Source: an uncultured Holophagaceae bacterium
Lineage (GTDB): Bacteria; Acidobacteriota; Holophagae; Holophagales; Holophagaceae
Assembly: GCA_903863195.1 (NCBI GenBank)
Contig: CAIPAY010000107.1
Location: forward strand, 1 to 34,792
Length of the DNA: 34,792 nt
Direction of reading: 5' to 3'
Below the pieces are notes generated by a model. The model did not search any database. It was not told the origin of the DNA and saw only the letters and a program-made list of their open reading frames with translations. Below, piece after piece: positions 6,639 to 16,790 of the stretch (its first letter is position 1; every line of letters begins with the position of its first letter). Made by a program: the position numbers and the translations under genes.

Positions 6639-8308
6639 CGGGTCACCAGGGGCTTCCAGGCCCCCAGGTCGCCCTCCAGCCAGCGAGCGAGAAGGCGGGC
6701 CTCCATTTCTAGGATCCGCCTGTAGCTCAGGCGGTATTCGAAAGCCGGATGCGTGACGAGTTCCTGCATTCGTTGTTCGTAGGCACCGATGAGCCTGTTT
6801 CTACCAGGGTCCGAGAGGAAGACACCAGCCTGAGTTGTAACCGTATCAGCAGGCTCCAAGACCCCCGTATTGAGGGACCTCAGCACTGCACTCTCAGCGA
6901 TGAGGGGCCGAAATGGTTCGGCTAGGTCTAGTGCCAAGGCTGGGCGGCCCGGTTTCAAGGTGTGATACCCGCCGAACATCGGATCAAGTCCGACTTCCGC
7001 CAATACGATCGTGCAGTCTCTGACCAGCAACATATAGAGGAAGCTCAAGCAGGCATTCACGCCATCACGCGGCGGGCGGCGACTCCTTCCGTGCATGTGG
7101 GGCCGCCAGACTTCATTAAGCATCCCAGGGAATGCCGCGAAGTAGTTCTTGGCAGCCTCGCCCTCGATACCAAGAAGTTGCTCTGTGGAGTCAGCCTCTT
7201 CTGCTCGCCTTGCCGACTGCGCCATAGCTTCCAGGCAAGGTGGATCCACATGATTCCGTCTGAGCAGGGTCCTCTGGTTCCGGATCTTCGATGCCACCAG
7301 GTCCCTAGCCATGGAAAGGCGCAGTTCCGGAAGGTTGAACTTCAGATACTGCGCCTGGCGGAGGTGGACATTCTGCGTCACCAGGGGTTGTGTGATTCCT
7401 AATAAGCGTCCCCCTCTGGTCAGGTGACAGATGCTTCGACCGTTGTCCAACAGCCAGTGCAGGGCTGGCGTTGTGATGGAAACGCCCTGCCCAAAGGTCA
7501 CAACCTGAATGACATCTTTCAGCGGCACGGCGTCGAGCAGCACACCCTTCTCGCGCACGGCGATCTGTTCACCATCCTTGCCAAGACTCAACCCGGGTGT
7601 GGCCAGATACAGCACCCCGCCATCGGGGCGAGCGGGAAGAATTCGGCGGGGAGGTTCGGTGGTCCGCGCTTTAAGTAGGTTGGTCTCATCAGGAAGGCAG
7701 ACCGGAGCCAGACTGCACCGCACACACTTTGGGCTATCCATCAACGGTTCGGGGAGGGCCTCCTCTGCGAGGGTCCTTGCTTGTGCCATTGCTGCGCGAA
7801 GTGCAGATTCCAAGTGCGTTGTGGGATCCACGCGAACGTGCTTTCTGTTCGCACGGTAATACAGTTCGCCATGCCCCACGGGGTAGCCATTGGTTCTCAA
7901 GAGCATGATCTGGCCCATGACCTGGACCTGATCCCCAGACCATGCACCGCTCGCAAATTCCGTCCCATTCCATGTGATGGGCCGTCCAGAGTCCGGGGCT
8001 GCGCCACGCTTGACTTCTACTGGAACCAAGCTGCCATCTTCAGCCTTCACAACATCCAGGCGGCCAGTTAGTTCTTCTTCCTGCCATTCCAGATGTAGGT
8101 TCTTGGGAAGGACCCATGGCGGTTCGTCATCTCCTGCCTCAATTGCCCCCTTCTTCCGCCTGGCTTCAGCCCTTGCATGTTGGGATGTCCCCTCAACGAC
8201 CTCGGCGTTCTTTACCATGACGCCCTGAACTGCCATGAAGTGGTAGAGCCTTGGGCAGTAGACGAGTTCTGTGAGCATGCGGAGTTGCAGCGTTGGTGGG
8301 GTCTCCAT
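6635..8308 (-). CDS. cas4-cas1: Cas4-Cas1 fusion, spacer acquisition nuclease/integrase
   Basis: 557 aa from ATG 8308; the longer frame to 8389 overlaps cas12b and begins without any Cas4 homology. The chosen start lies one base after the cas12b stop (TGATATG). Cas4 half (about 1-215): first cysteine C18 (VYCPRLYHF), RecB-type nuclease residues D85 (TGRLDVV), E98 and K100 (VEVKRG), then C195, C198 and C204 (CVRCSLAPVC) for an Fe-S cluster. Cas1 half (about 225-557): FGQGVSITTPAL, catalytic E382 (GIEGEAAKNYF), H449 (GGYHTLKPGRP) and D461 (ALALDLAEPFRP), the metal-binding triad of the integrase. Cas4 trims prespacers by PAM and Cas1 integrates them with Cas2. A Cas4-Cas1 fusion is the usual adaptation module of subtype V-B (also seen in some I-U/I-G loci), and all active residues are intact. 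Confidence 0.95.
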   Translation of the reverse strand: METPPTLQLRMLTELVYCPRLYHFMAVQGVMVKNAEVVEGTSQHARAEARRKKGAIEAGDDEPPWVLPKNLHLEWQEEELTGRLDVVKAEDGSLVPVEVKRGAAPDSGRPITWNGTEFASGAWSGDQVQVMGQIMLLRTNGYPVGHGELYYRANRKHVRVDPTTHLESALRAAMAQARTLAEEALPEPLMDSPKCVRCSLAPVCLPDETNLLKARTTEPPRRILPARPDGGVLYLATPGLSLGKDGEQIAVREKGVLLDAVPLKDVIQVVTFGQGVSITTPALHWLLDNGRSICHLTRGGRLLGITQPLVTQNVHLRQAQYLKFNLPELRLSMARDLVASKIRNQRTLLRRNHVDPPCLEAMAQSARRAEEADSTEQLLGIEGEAAKNYFAAFPGMLNEVWRPHMHGRSRRPPRDGVNACLSFLYMLLVRDCTIVLAEVGLDPMFGGYHTLKPGRPALALDLAEPFRPLIAESAVLRSLNTGVLEPADTVTTQAGVFLSDPGRNRLIGAYEQRMQELVTHPAFEYRLSYRRILEMEARLLARWLEGDLGAWKPLVTR

Positions 8309-8309
8309 A

Positions 8310-11300
8310 TCAGAAAGGCTGCTGGGCCTCATGCAGCTGGCGCATGGCCTTAGTGATGCTCTTCCGCACAGACCCCCAGAACACATCACCCGGTAGCCAG
8401 TGGTTGGCGGGGAAGAAGGTGCCAGAGGGATCCCGGAAGAAGACCACTTTCTTGCCAGCCCCTACGCCCTCCACGCTTTCGGACTCGGCCTCGGCCTGCT
8501 CCATGGCCTCCTCTAGGGCATCCGCGTCATCCTCTGGCACTGCCTGTGACTCATCTTGCTTGGCGACCTTTGCCCCTGCCAGTTTCTCCCACTGAGACTG
8601 GGTCAACGGCTCCCAGGCGAAGGCCGGGGCACCCGTGCAGGGCACCAGGTGACCGTAGCCCTTGTCCTTGGGGTCCGCCCCACGCAGGCCACCAAGAAGC
8701 CGCTTGCCTAGGTTGGACGGGACGAAGGTTCCATCCTTCATCCCAGTGCAGACCAGACGAATGGGTTCTCCGTTCCGGTTGGCAAACCTTCGCGCCAGAC
8801 TCAGTGCCGCGTTGTGGTCGGCATCCAGTGACTCCAACTTTCCATGTGCATCCAGGGTGAAGAAGGTCTTCCCACCGTCCCAGGGGAGTGGGACGCCTGG
8901 GGCCGGTTGCCAGGACTCCTTCCAGCGGTTCTGGAACCAGTCGGCGCGAAGTTCGTTCTCCGTGAAGACCTTGGCGCGAAGCCCAGGCGTGCCGCTCAGG
9001 CCATGGAAGCGACTGCTGAAGGCAGCACCCGTATCCAGGACACCGATCCCGAAGAGTTGCGCCATCTGCTGCACCACCTTGGTGAGTTCTCGGTGGGTCC
9101 AGCGCATGAGCTGGCTGTTCTCGAACCGGGGACGGTCCGTGAAGAATCGGTACCGGGTCAAGTCCTCGAACAGGATCAGGTGGGCAGGCTCGAACTGTTT
9201 GGTCCACTGGTGGGAGGAAGGATCGTAAACAAGCCCTCTCGCGGTGTTCGTCAGGAGGTTGGCGCCCTCCTTGGTGCGGTCGTCCTTTAGCTGGTTGATG
9301 TGTTCCAGCAGGGTCTTGGCGAAGTCGCGGCCCGGTCGGTTGATCTCGCCGCTCATCTGCCCCCGGCGATGCCAGCCCTTCAGGAAGTCCCGCACGGAAC
9401 CAAGATGCTCGATGGCCCAGAGGCTCTTGCCGTGCAGCCCAGATTTGCGCGGATCTCGCCTTCGGGTCCTCGCCCTCCAGGTCTGAACCAACTCAGCGAT
9501 GGCTTCGTCCCAGGCGCCGAGGGTGGCCTGAGCTGCGGGGACGGTCGAGATGTCTGGCATGGGATCAAGCCCGGCGGCCTGTTGCAGTGGAGCACGGAAG
9601 GCTGCATTGACATTGGCTGGTCGGGTAGCCTGCTTGCGCTCGGAAGCTCTGTCTCCCCTGGCCTGGGGCGGGTCATCGTCAGCCAGCAATAGAGCAAGGG
9701 CAGTCGCGTGACGGTTCTGGTCCTCCCTGGCCCGAGCCTGGGCAGCGGGATCCTTGACCTTGCGCATTAGCCCATCCAGGGCCTTGCTCCGCGCCGAAGC
9801 AGGGGTGGCAGGGTGCGCCAGGGCCAGCAGGCGGGTGCGTCGGATCTTCAGGAATTTCATGAGCCGCAGGGCATCCTCTGCTTCGCGGCGGCGGGATAAG
9901 GTGTCGGCATCAATGTCTGCCAGTTCCCCAGGGAGGCTGAGGGTTCTTATGGACCCTTCGACCAGCAGTGCCTTCCAGGGTGACGAGGCCGGAATGGCGA
10001 AGCCTTCCTCGCCGGACTTCAGCCTGCCCTTGTGGAGTTCAAAGAGGGCCACTGCAGCAAGGTCCCGGACCCCTAGATCCACCGACAGGAACCGGTGGCC
10101 TTCTGCCAGTTCTGCCTCATGCTTGCTTGCCTCGGCAAGGGAACTCTGGAGGTGGTAGGCCCACTTGGGCGCGGGTATGCGTGACCACCGGGTGCCCGAA
10201 GGGGTGACCGTGGCGATCCCCTGCCCCTCCACCAACTGCGGCTCAAGGTCCAGCACCAGCTTCAGGTTGGCGCGGAGGTGGGCCGGATCGAAGGCAGCGT
10301 CAGGATTCGCTTCCAGGATTGCCCGGTCCAACAGAATGTCTGGGCTTTGCATCGTCGCAGTCCAGGTCTCCGTGCCCCGCCTGTCCTCCACTCGACCCCG
10401 GCTGGGTGCCTGAATGAAGGTGATGACGGGAGTCTTGCCTGGGCCGCCCTCCTTCTTGTTCAGCTTCTCCACTGACTGGATGGCAAGCTGCGCCGAGGGC
10501 CGGAGGGGGATCTTGAATGCCTTCTCCTCTCGCGGTCCACCGTCTTGCTGGTGGATGAGGTCCAGGGCTGCGAACCAGTCACCTTCGGCGTTTCGGACGA
10601 GATTCAGGTTCTTCAAGTTGCTCCCGCTGGGTTCCTCAAACTGAAGCCAGATGGGATGTAGACGCGCATCGGGAGGGGTCATGGCCGTGCGTTCCCGGCT
10701 CTTCCTTGCGATGAATTCCAGTCGGTTCGCCTTCGCCAGAAGTTGCACAGCACGGACACCCTCATCGGTTGCCCATAGGTCCTGTCTGGCTGGGCTGGCA
10801 AGCACCCACTCTGAGAAATAGGGGTCTGGAGATTCCCGTGGGTTGATGGCCTGGAACTCGGCGACCACCTGAAGGAGGTCCGTCCCCACCGTGGCCCTAC
10901 GCAGTGCGCGGGACAGGGCTTCCCACTTGCGGATCTGCCTGCCACCCAGCCTGAAGTCGGTGTCATCCTTCGCCAGCTGGTTGGTGGCCCTGAGGTCGCG
11001 GGTCCGCTCCAGTTCGTAGGCCCGTAGCTGTGTGACCGTGCCAGGGAAGGCCGAGAGGGCATCCAGGGCGCTGCTCAAGGCTAGTTGCCTAGTCTCATGT
11101 TCCTTCCGCGCCCGGTGGTTCCAGGACTCCCAGGACAGCAACCGGGACACCGCCAGCTTGAAGGCAAGACGATCCCACTTGGAAAGGTATCCACGCTCCT
11201 CGCCCCCGATCATGGCCTTAACAGTCTGGTAGGCAGGCCAGACCGGTAGCAGTCCATCCTTCTTCAACTGGGCCAGGAGGGTCGCCTCACCTCCGGCACC

Positions 11301-11945
11301 GGCCTTCTTCTGGTTCTTCTCCAGGTCTTCCAGGTAGGCCAGGAGCCACTCAGGGTCTGCCTTCTCTGCAAGACCCCGCCACCGGGGTTGCCGACCTGTT
11401 GGACGGGTTGCGGCCAAAGTCGTAACCCGCCACGCTTCTGCTGCCGCCTCCCAGCCAGCGGCCTCCTTGGACATCGCATCAACCCAAGTGGGAGCCTCTG
11501 CCTTGGCAATGGCACCCAGGCCACCCTCTGAGCCTGGATCTAGCAGAATGCCCATGAGACGGTTGGCTGATTGGGCATCGCCCTCTTCACCATCCAGGTG
11601 GCTGGGGATGACCAGATCGTAGAGTGCAGCCAGTCCCTGTGCGGCCTTCCCGATAGCTTCAGGTGTGAGTGTTGGCTTGAGCAGCTTGATGCGTTCCCGC
11701 AGACGCTCCTGTGCCATGGGCTTCGACACAACGAACAACCCGTGTTCGTTCTTTTCCTGGCCGGGGTGACCCATGGACCTGGCCAGCACCACATCCTCGG
11801 TCCAGACCTCATCCCCTCTCAGCACCAGCAGCTCCTGGAGGAACCAGCGTGCCTTCTCATTCATTAGACGATGCGTCTGCCAGAGGGCAGAAGCATGCAC
11901 TGGATCCGTGAGGTCCAGTTGGAGTGCAATCGACCTCGTGGGCAT
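8310..11945 (-). CDS. cas12b: Cas12b (C2c1) RNA-guided DNA nuclease, type V-B effector
   Basis: 1211 aa, longer than the roughly 1110-1140 aa of the Alicyclobacillus and Bacillus enzymes. The N-terminus (SIALQLDLTDPVHASALWQT) aligns with the OBD start of AacCas12b. The split RuvC is complete: D623 (RFLSVDLGVRDLA), E927 (LILFEDLTRYRF) and D1043 (LDADHNAALSL). Also conserved are DRPRFENSQLMRWTHR, TGAAFSSRFHGLSGTPG, a 'SWESWNHR' helix motif near 271-278, and a C-terminal VVFFRDPSGTFFPANHW block, all characteristic of Cas12b. Family enzymes use a crRNA:tracrRNA duplex, read a T-rich PAM 5' of the target and make staggered double-strand cuts. The extra length is partly an Arg/Ala-rich segment around 705-790 and an acidic, Glu/Asp-rich linker at about 1128-1165. 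ATG 11945 has GGGGGA 4 nt upstream. Confidence 0.95.
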   Translation of the reverse strand: MPTRSIALQLDLTDPVHASALWQTHRLMNEKARWFLQELLVLRGDEVWTEDVVLARSMGHPGQEKNEHGLFVVSKPMAQERLRERIKLLKPTLTPEAIGKAAQGLAALYDLVIPSHLDGEEGDAQSANRLMGILLDPGSEGGLGAIAKAEAPTWVDAMSKEAAGWEAAAEAWRVTTLAATRPTGRQPRWRGLAEKADPEWLLAYLEDLEKNQKKAGAGGEATLLAQLKKDGLLPVWPAYQTVKAMIGGEERGYLSKWDRLAFKLAVSRLLSWESWNHRARKEHETRQLALSSALDALSAFPGTVTQLRAYELERTRDLRATNQLAKDDTDFRLGGRQIRKWEALSRALRRATVGTDLLQVVAEFQAINPRESPDPYFSEWVLASPARQDLWATDEGVRAVQLLAKANRLEFIARKSRERTAMTPPDARLHPIWLQFEEPSGSNLKNLNLVRNAEGDWFAALDLIHQQDGGPREEKAFKIPLRPSAQLAIQSVEKLNKKEGGPGKTPVITFIQAPSRGRVEDRRGTETWTATMQSPDILLDRAILEANPDAAFDPAHLRANLKLVLDLEPQLVEGQGIATVTPSGTRWSRIPAPKWAYHLQSSLAEASKHEAELAEGHRFLSVDLGVRDLAAVALFELHKGRLKSGEEGFAIPASSPWKALLVEGSIRTLSLPGELADIDADTLSRRREAEDALRLMKFLKIRRTRLLALAHPATPASARSKALDGLMRKVKDPAAQARAREDQNRHATALALLLADDDPPQARGDRASERKQATRPANVNAAFRAPLQQAAGLDPMPDISTVPAAQATLGAWDEAIAELVQTWRARTRRRDPRKSGLHGKSLWAIEHLGSVRDFLKGWHRRGQMSGEINRPGRDFAKTLLEHINQLKDDRTKEGANLLTNTARGLVYDPSSHQWTKQFEPAHLILFEDLTRYRFFTDRPRFENSQLMRWTHRELTKVVQQMAQLFGIGVLDTGAAFSSRFHGLSGTPGLRAKVFTENELRADWFQNRWKESWQPAPGVPLPWDGGKTFFTLDAHGKLESLDADHNAALSLARRFANRNGEPIRLVCTGMKDGTFVPSNLGKRLLGGLRGADPKDKGYGHLVPCTGAPAFAWEPLTQSQWEKLAGAKVAKQDESQAVPEDDADALEEAMEQAEAESESVEGVGAGKKVVFFRDPSGTFFPANHWLPGDVFWGSVRKSITKAMRQLHEAQQPF

Positions 11946-11986
11946 GTCATCCCCCGGATGAAGACCCTATGGTAATCGGGGATGAA

Positions 11987-12003
11987 TAGACAAAATATGT
12001 CTA
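11987..12003. promoter_or_regulatory. Palindrome TAGACA-N5-TGTCTA upstream of cas12b
   Basis: A perfect 6+6 bp inverted repeat with a 5-nt AT spacer lies 42 bp upstream of the cas12b start, in the only AT-rich part of this intergenic region. Size and position fit a dimeric repressor site. On the minus strand a TTAAAC hexamer 16 nt before CATATT could be the promoter, in which case the palindrome overlaps the -10 element. No regulator gene is encoded in the locus, so the binding protein is unknown. Confidence 0.4.
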
Positions 12004-12143
12004 AAGCATTCCTTTGTTTAACTTAAATGACATCCTGGAGAACGGTTATGGCCCGTTTGTCTAAGCTGAATTTCAGGCAATTCCAGGAGCCACCCAGCCA
12101 GATCCCGGGAAACCCTCCCGAAGGGTCTCCCGCAACCTTACGC

Positions 12144-12173
12144 AAAAAAACCCAAGACGGTCCGTCTTGGGTT
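12144..12173 (-). terminator. Rho-independent terminator of the tRNA-Thr gene
   Basis: On the minus strand a 12-bp perfect GC-rich stem (AACCCAAGACGG / CCGTCTTGGGTT, one-base loop as written) is followed by a run of T residues. It begins 8 nt after the 3' end of the tRNA and is a textbook intrinsic terminator. It separates tRNA transcription from the cas operon. Confidence 0.9.
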
Positions 12174-12180
12174 CCTTCCG

Positions 12181-12252
12181 AGCCGAAGACAGGAATTGAA
12201 CCTGCGACCTGCGCATTACGAGTGCGCTGCTCTACCCCTGAGCTACTTCGGC
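12181..12252 (-). tRNA. tRNA-Thr (anticodon CGT)
   Basis: A full cloverleaf reads on the minus strand: acceptor stem GCCGAAG / CTTCGGC with discriminator T, D-arm containing AGCTCAGGGGTAGAGC, anticodon arm GCGCA-CTCGTAA-TGCGC giving anticodon CGT (12220-12218), variable loop AGGTC, and T-arm GCAGG-TTCAATT-CCTGT. CCA is not encoded and must be added enzymatically. It decodes ACG. It has its own promoter upstream and terminator downstream. Its 3' end marks one edge of the CRISPR-Cas locus. Confidence 0.95.
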
Positions 12253-12263
12253 TTGCACTGGCG

Positions 12264-12292
12264 AGTTTATCCGGCAGACCGGAGAGGGTCAA
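12264..12292 (-). promoter_or_regulatory. Sigma-70 promoter for tRNA-Thr
   Basis: On the minus strand TTGACC (12292-12287) and TAAACT (12269-12264) are separated by exactly 17 nt. The predicted transcription start is a few bases upstream of the mature tRNA 5' end at 12252. Five of six bases match the -35 consensus and four of six the -10. Confidence 0.75.
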
Positions 12293-12370
12293 CCGGCGCA
12301 GGGCTTCGAAGAGCCGCTGCGCTGGGATCTGGTCGCGCCAGACTGGGCTGACGCGGGCGGCTGATGGCAA

Positions 12371-14512
<2,142 letters not shown>

Positions 14513-14561
14513 GGAGGGTCTCCGGAAAGGGCGTGGGAATAGCATACCTCGTCTAACAAGG

Positions 14562-16682
14562 CTAATCGATGCCCTTCATGCCCAGGCTCTGCACCAGGAA
14601 GGCCAGGACATCAGCGCGCTCGGCGATGGCCTTGGCCGTGGGCTTGCCGGCGCCGTGGCCCGCGCTGGTCTCGATGCGGGTGAGCACCGGGGCCGGGCCG
14701 GCCTGGCAGGCCTGGAGGGTGGCGGTGAACTTGTGGCTGTGGGCGGGCACCACGCGGTCGTCGTGGTCGCCGGTGGTGACCAGGGTCGGCGGATACTGGG
14801 TGCCCGGTTTCAGGGTGTGCAGGGGCGAGTAGGTCATCAGGGTGGCGAAGCCCTCCCTGGTCTCGCTGCTGCCGTAGTCGCTCTTCCAGCCCCAACCCAG
14901 GGTGAACTTGTGGAAGCGCAGCATGTCCATGACGCCCACCTCGGGCACCGCCGCGCCGAAGAGGTCGGGCCGCTGGGTCAGGCAGGCCCCCACCAGCAGG
15001 CCGCCGTTGGAGCCGCCGTTGATGGCCAGCTTCGGGGTGGAAGTGAGCTTGTGGGCGATGAGCCACTCTGCGGCGGCGATGAAGTCGTCGAAGACGTTCT
15101 GCTTCTTCTCCTTGCGGCCGGCGTCGTACCAGGCCAGCCCGTATTCGCCCCCGCCCCGCAGGCTGGGCATGGCGAAGACGCCGCCCCGCTCCAGCCAGAC
15201 CATGCGCGACACGGAGAAGGCCGGGGTCAGCGAGACGTTGAAGCCGCCGTAGCCGTAGAGCAGCGTGGGGTTCTGGCCGTCCAGCTTCAGACCCTTCCGG
15301 TGCACCAGGAACATGGGGATCTTCGTGCCGTCCTTGCTGGGGTAGAAGACCTGCTTCACCTCGTAGTCCGTCGGCTTGAAGGCCACCTTGGGTTCCCGGA
15401 AGACCTTGCTCTGGCGGGTCTTGAGGTCCAGCCGGTAGACGGTGCCGGGATAGGTGAAGCTGCTGAAGGTGTAGAAGGTCTCGCGGTCCTCGCGCCGGCC
15501 GCCGAAGCCGCCCACGGTACCCAGCGACGGCAGGGCCAGCTCCCCCTGCTTCCGGCCGGCGAGGCTGTGGAAAGTCACGGCGGAGTGGGCGTCGCGCATC
15601 CGGGTGGCGACGAAGCGCCCGCCCACCAGGGACACGGCCTCGAGCACATCCCCGCCCTTGGCCTGGGGGATCAGGCTGGTCCAGGCGGAGGGCTCAGTGT
15701 GGCCCCGCTGGATGGCCACTAGGCGGTTGCGTGGCGCGGCCTGGTTGGTGAGCACGAAGAACCGGTCGCCCTCGCTGCCCACCACGGTGTAGCTCGCGTC
15801 CATGCGGTCCAGGAAGGGCTCCACGGGCGCGCCGGGGCGGGTCAGGTCCTTGAGGAAGAGGCTGCTCTCGGGGTTGGTGCCCTTGCTGCCGTAGATGACC
15901 AGCCAGCGGCCGTCCTCGGTGACCGACCCGCCCAGGTACCACTCGGGCTGGTCGGGCCGCTGGTAGACGAGCACATCGTCCGCCTGGGCCGTGCCCAGCT
16001 TGTGGAAGCAGAGCTGGTGGTTCTGGTTCACGCCGGTGAGGGCCCCGCCGGTCTTGGGCGCCTCGTAGCGGCTGTAGAAGAAGCCAGTGCCGTCCTTCAG
16101 CCAGGAGGCGCCGCTGGCCTTGGACCAGCGGACCTCGTCCGCCAGGTCCTTGCCCGTGGCCACGTCCCGCACCTTCCAGGTCTGCCAGTCGGACCCGGCC
16201 TCGGCCACGGCGTACGCCATGAGCCGGCCATCCAGGGTGACGCTCAGCCCGCTGAGGGCCACGGTGCCGTCCTTGCTGAGGGTGTTGGGATCCAGCAGCA
16301 CCCGGCCCCGGGCCGAGGCCGCCTCGGTGACGAAGAGGACCGCCTGGTTCTGCAGGCCCGTGTTGTGGGAGTAGAAGTAGCGGTCACCCCGCTTGAAGGG
16401 GGCGCTGAACTTCTCGAAGTCCCAGAGCCGGGTCATGCGCTCCCGCAGCTGCTGGCGCGCGGGGATGGCCTCCAGGTAGTCGCTGGTGACCCTGTTCTGG
16501 GCCTCGACCCAGGCCTTGGTCTCCGCCGAGTTGTCATCCTCCAGCCAGCGGTAGGGATCCGCCACCTTGGTGCCGAAGAAGTCCTCCACCACCTCCCCCT
16601 TGCGGGTCGGCGGATAAGTCAGGGGGGCGTGGGCGGCGAGCAGGGTGCCGGTGAGGGCGATGGCCATGGTGAGGGTCCTCAT
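14562..16682 (-). CDS. Prolyl oligopeptidase family serine peptidase (S9A), copy 2
   Basis: 706 aa. The open frame runs far upstream, antisense to the PhoH gene, but the protein clearly begins near ATG 16682, where a short signal peptide (TMAIALTGTLLAAHA) precedes the propeller domain LTYPPTRKGEV. A GGAGA lies about 10 nt upstream; ATG 16667 is another possible start. Catalytic triad: S558 (NGGSNGGLL), D641 (DHDDRVVPAHS) and H676 (SAGHGAGKP). It shares the family layout and long identical blocks with the downstream copy (for example QNVFDDFIAAAEWLIA and VLTRIET), so the two arose by tandem duplication. The propeller differs more than the hydrolase domain, which suggests the two filter different peptides. 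Confidence 0.92.
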   Translation of the reverse strand: MRTLTMAIALTGTLLAAHAPLTYPPTRKGEVVEDFFGTKVADPYRWLEDDNSAETKAWVEAQNRVTSDYLEAIPARQQLRERMTRLWDFEKFSAPFKRGDRYFYSHNTGLQNQAVLFVTEAASARGRVLLDPNTLSKDGTVALSGLSVTLDGRLMAYAVAEAGSDWQTWKVRDVATGKDLADEVRWSKASGASWLKDGTGFFYSRYEAPKTGGALTGVNQNHQLCFHKLGTAQADDVLVYQRPDQPEWYLGGSVTEDGRWLVIYGSKGTNPESSLFLKDLTRPGAPVEPFLDRMDASYTVVGSEGDRFFVLTNQAAPRNRLVAIQRGHTEPSAWTSLIPQAKGGDVLEAVSLVGGRFVATRMRDAHSAVTFHSLAGRKQGELALPSLGTVGGFGGRREDRETFYTFSSFTYPGTVYRLDLKTRQSKVFREPKVAFKPTDYEVKQVFYPSKDGTKIPMFLVHRKGLKLDGQNPTLLYGYGGFNVSLTPAFSVSRMVWLERGGVFAMPSLRGGGEYGLAWYDAGRKEKKQNVFDDFIAAAEWLIAHKLTSTPKLAINGGSNGGLLVGACLTQRPDLFGAAVPEVGVMDMLRFHKFTLGWGWKSDYGSSETREGFATLMTYSPLHTLKPGTQYPPTLVTTGDHDDRVVPAHSHKFTATLQACQAGPAPVLTRIETSAGHGAGKPTAKAIAERADVLAFLVQSLGMKGID

Positions 16683-16790
16683 AAGCAGCATTCTCCAGGG
16701 AGCGGCCATTCTCCCACCGTATCCTCCTGGAATCCCAGCCGTGCAAGCGGGGGGGCTTGGTGGTAGGCTCGGCACGTCCTGGAGGTTTCT

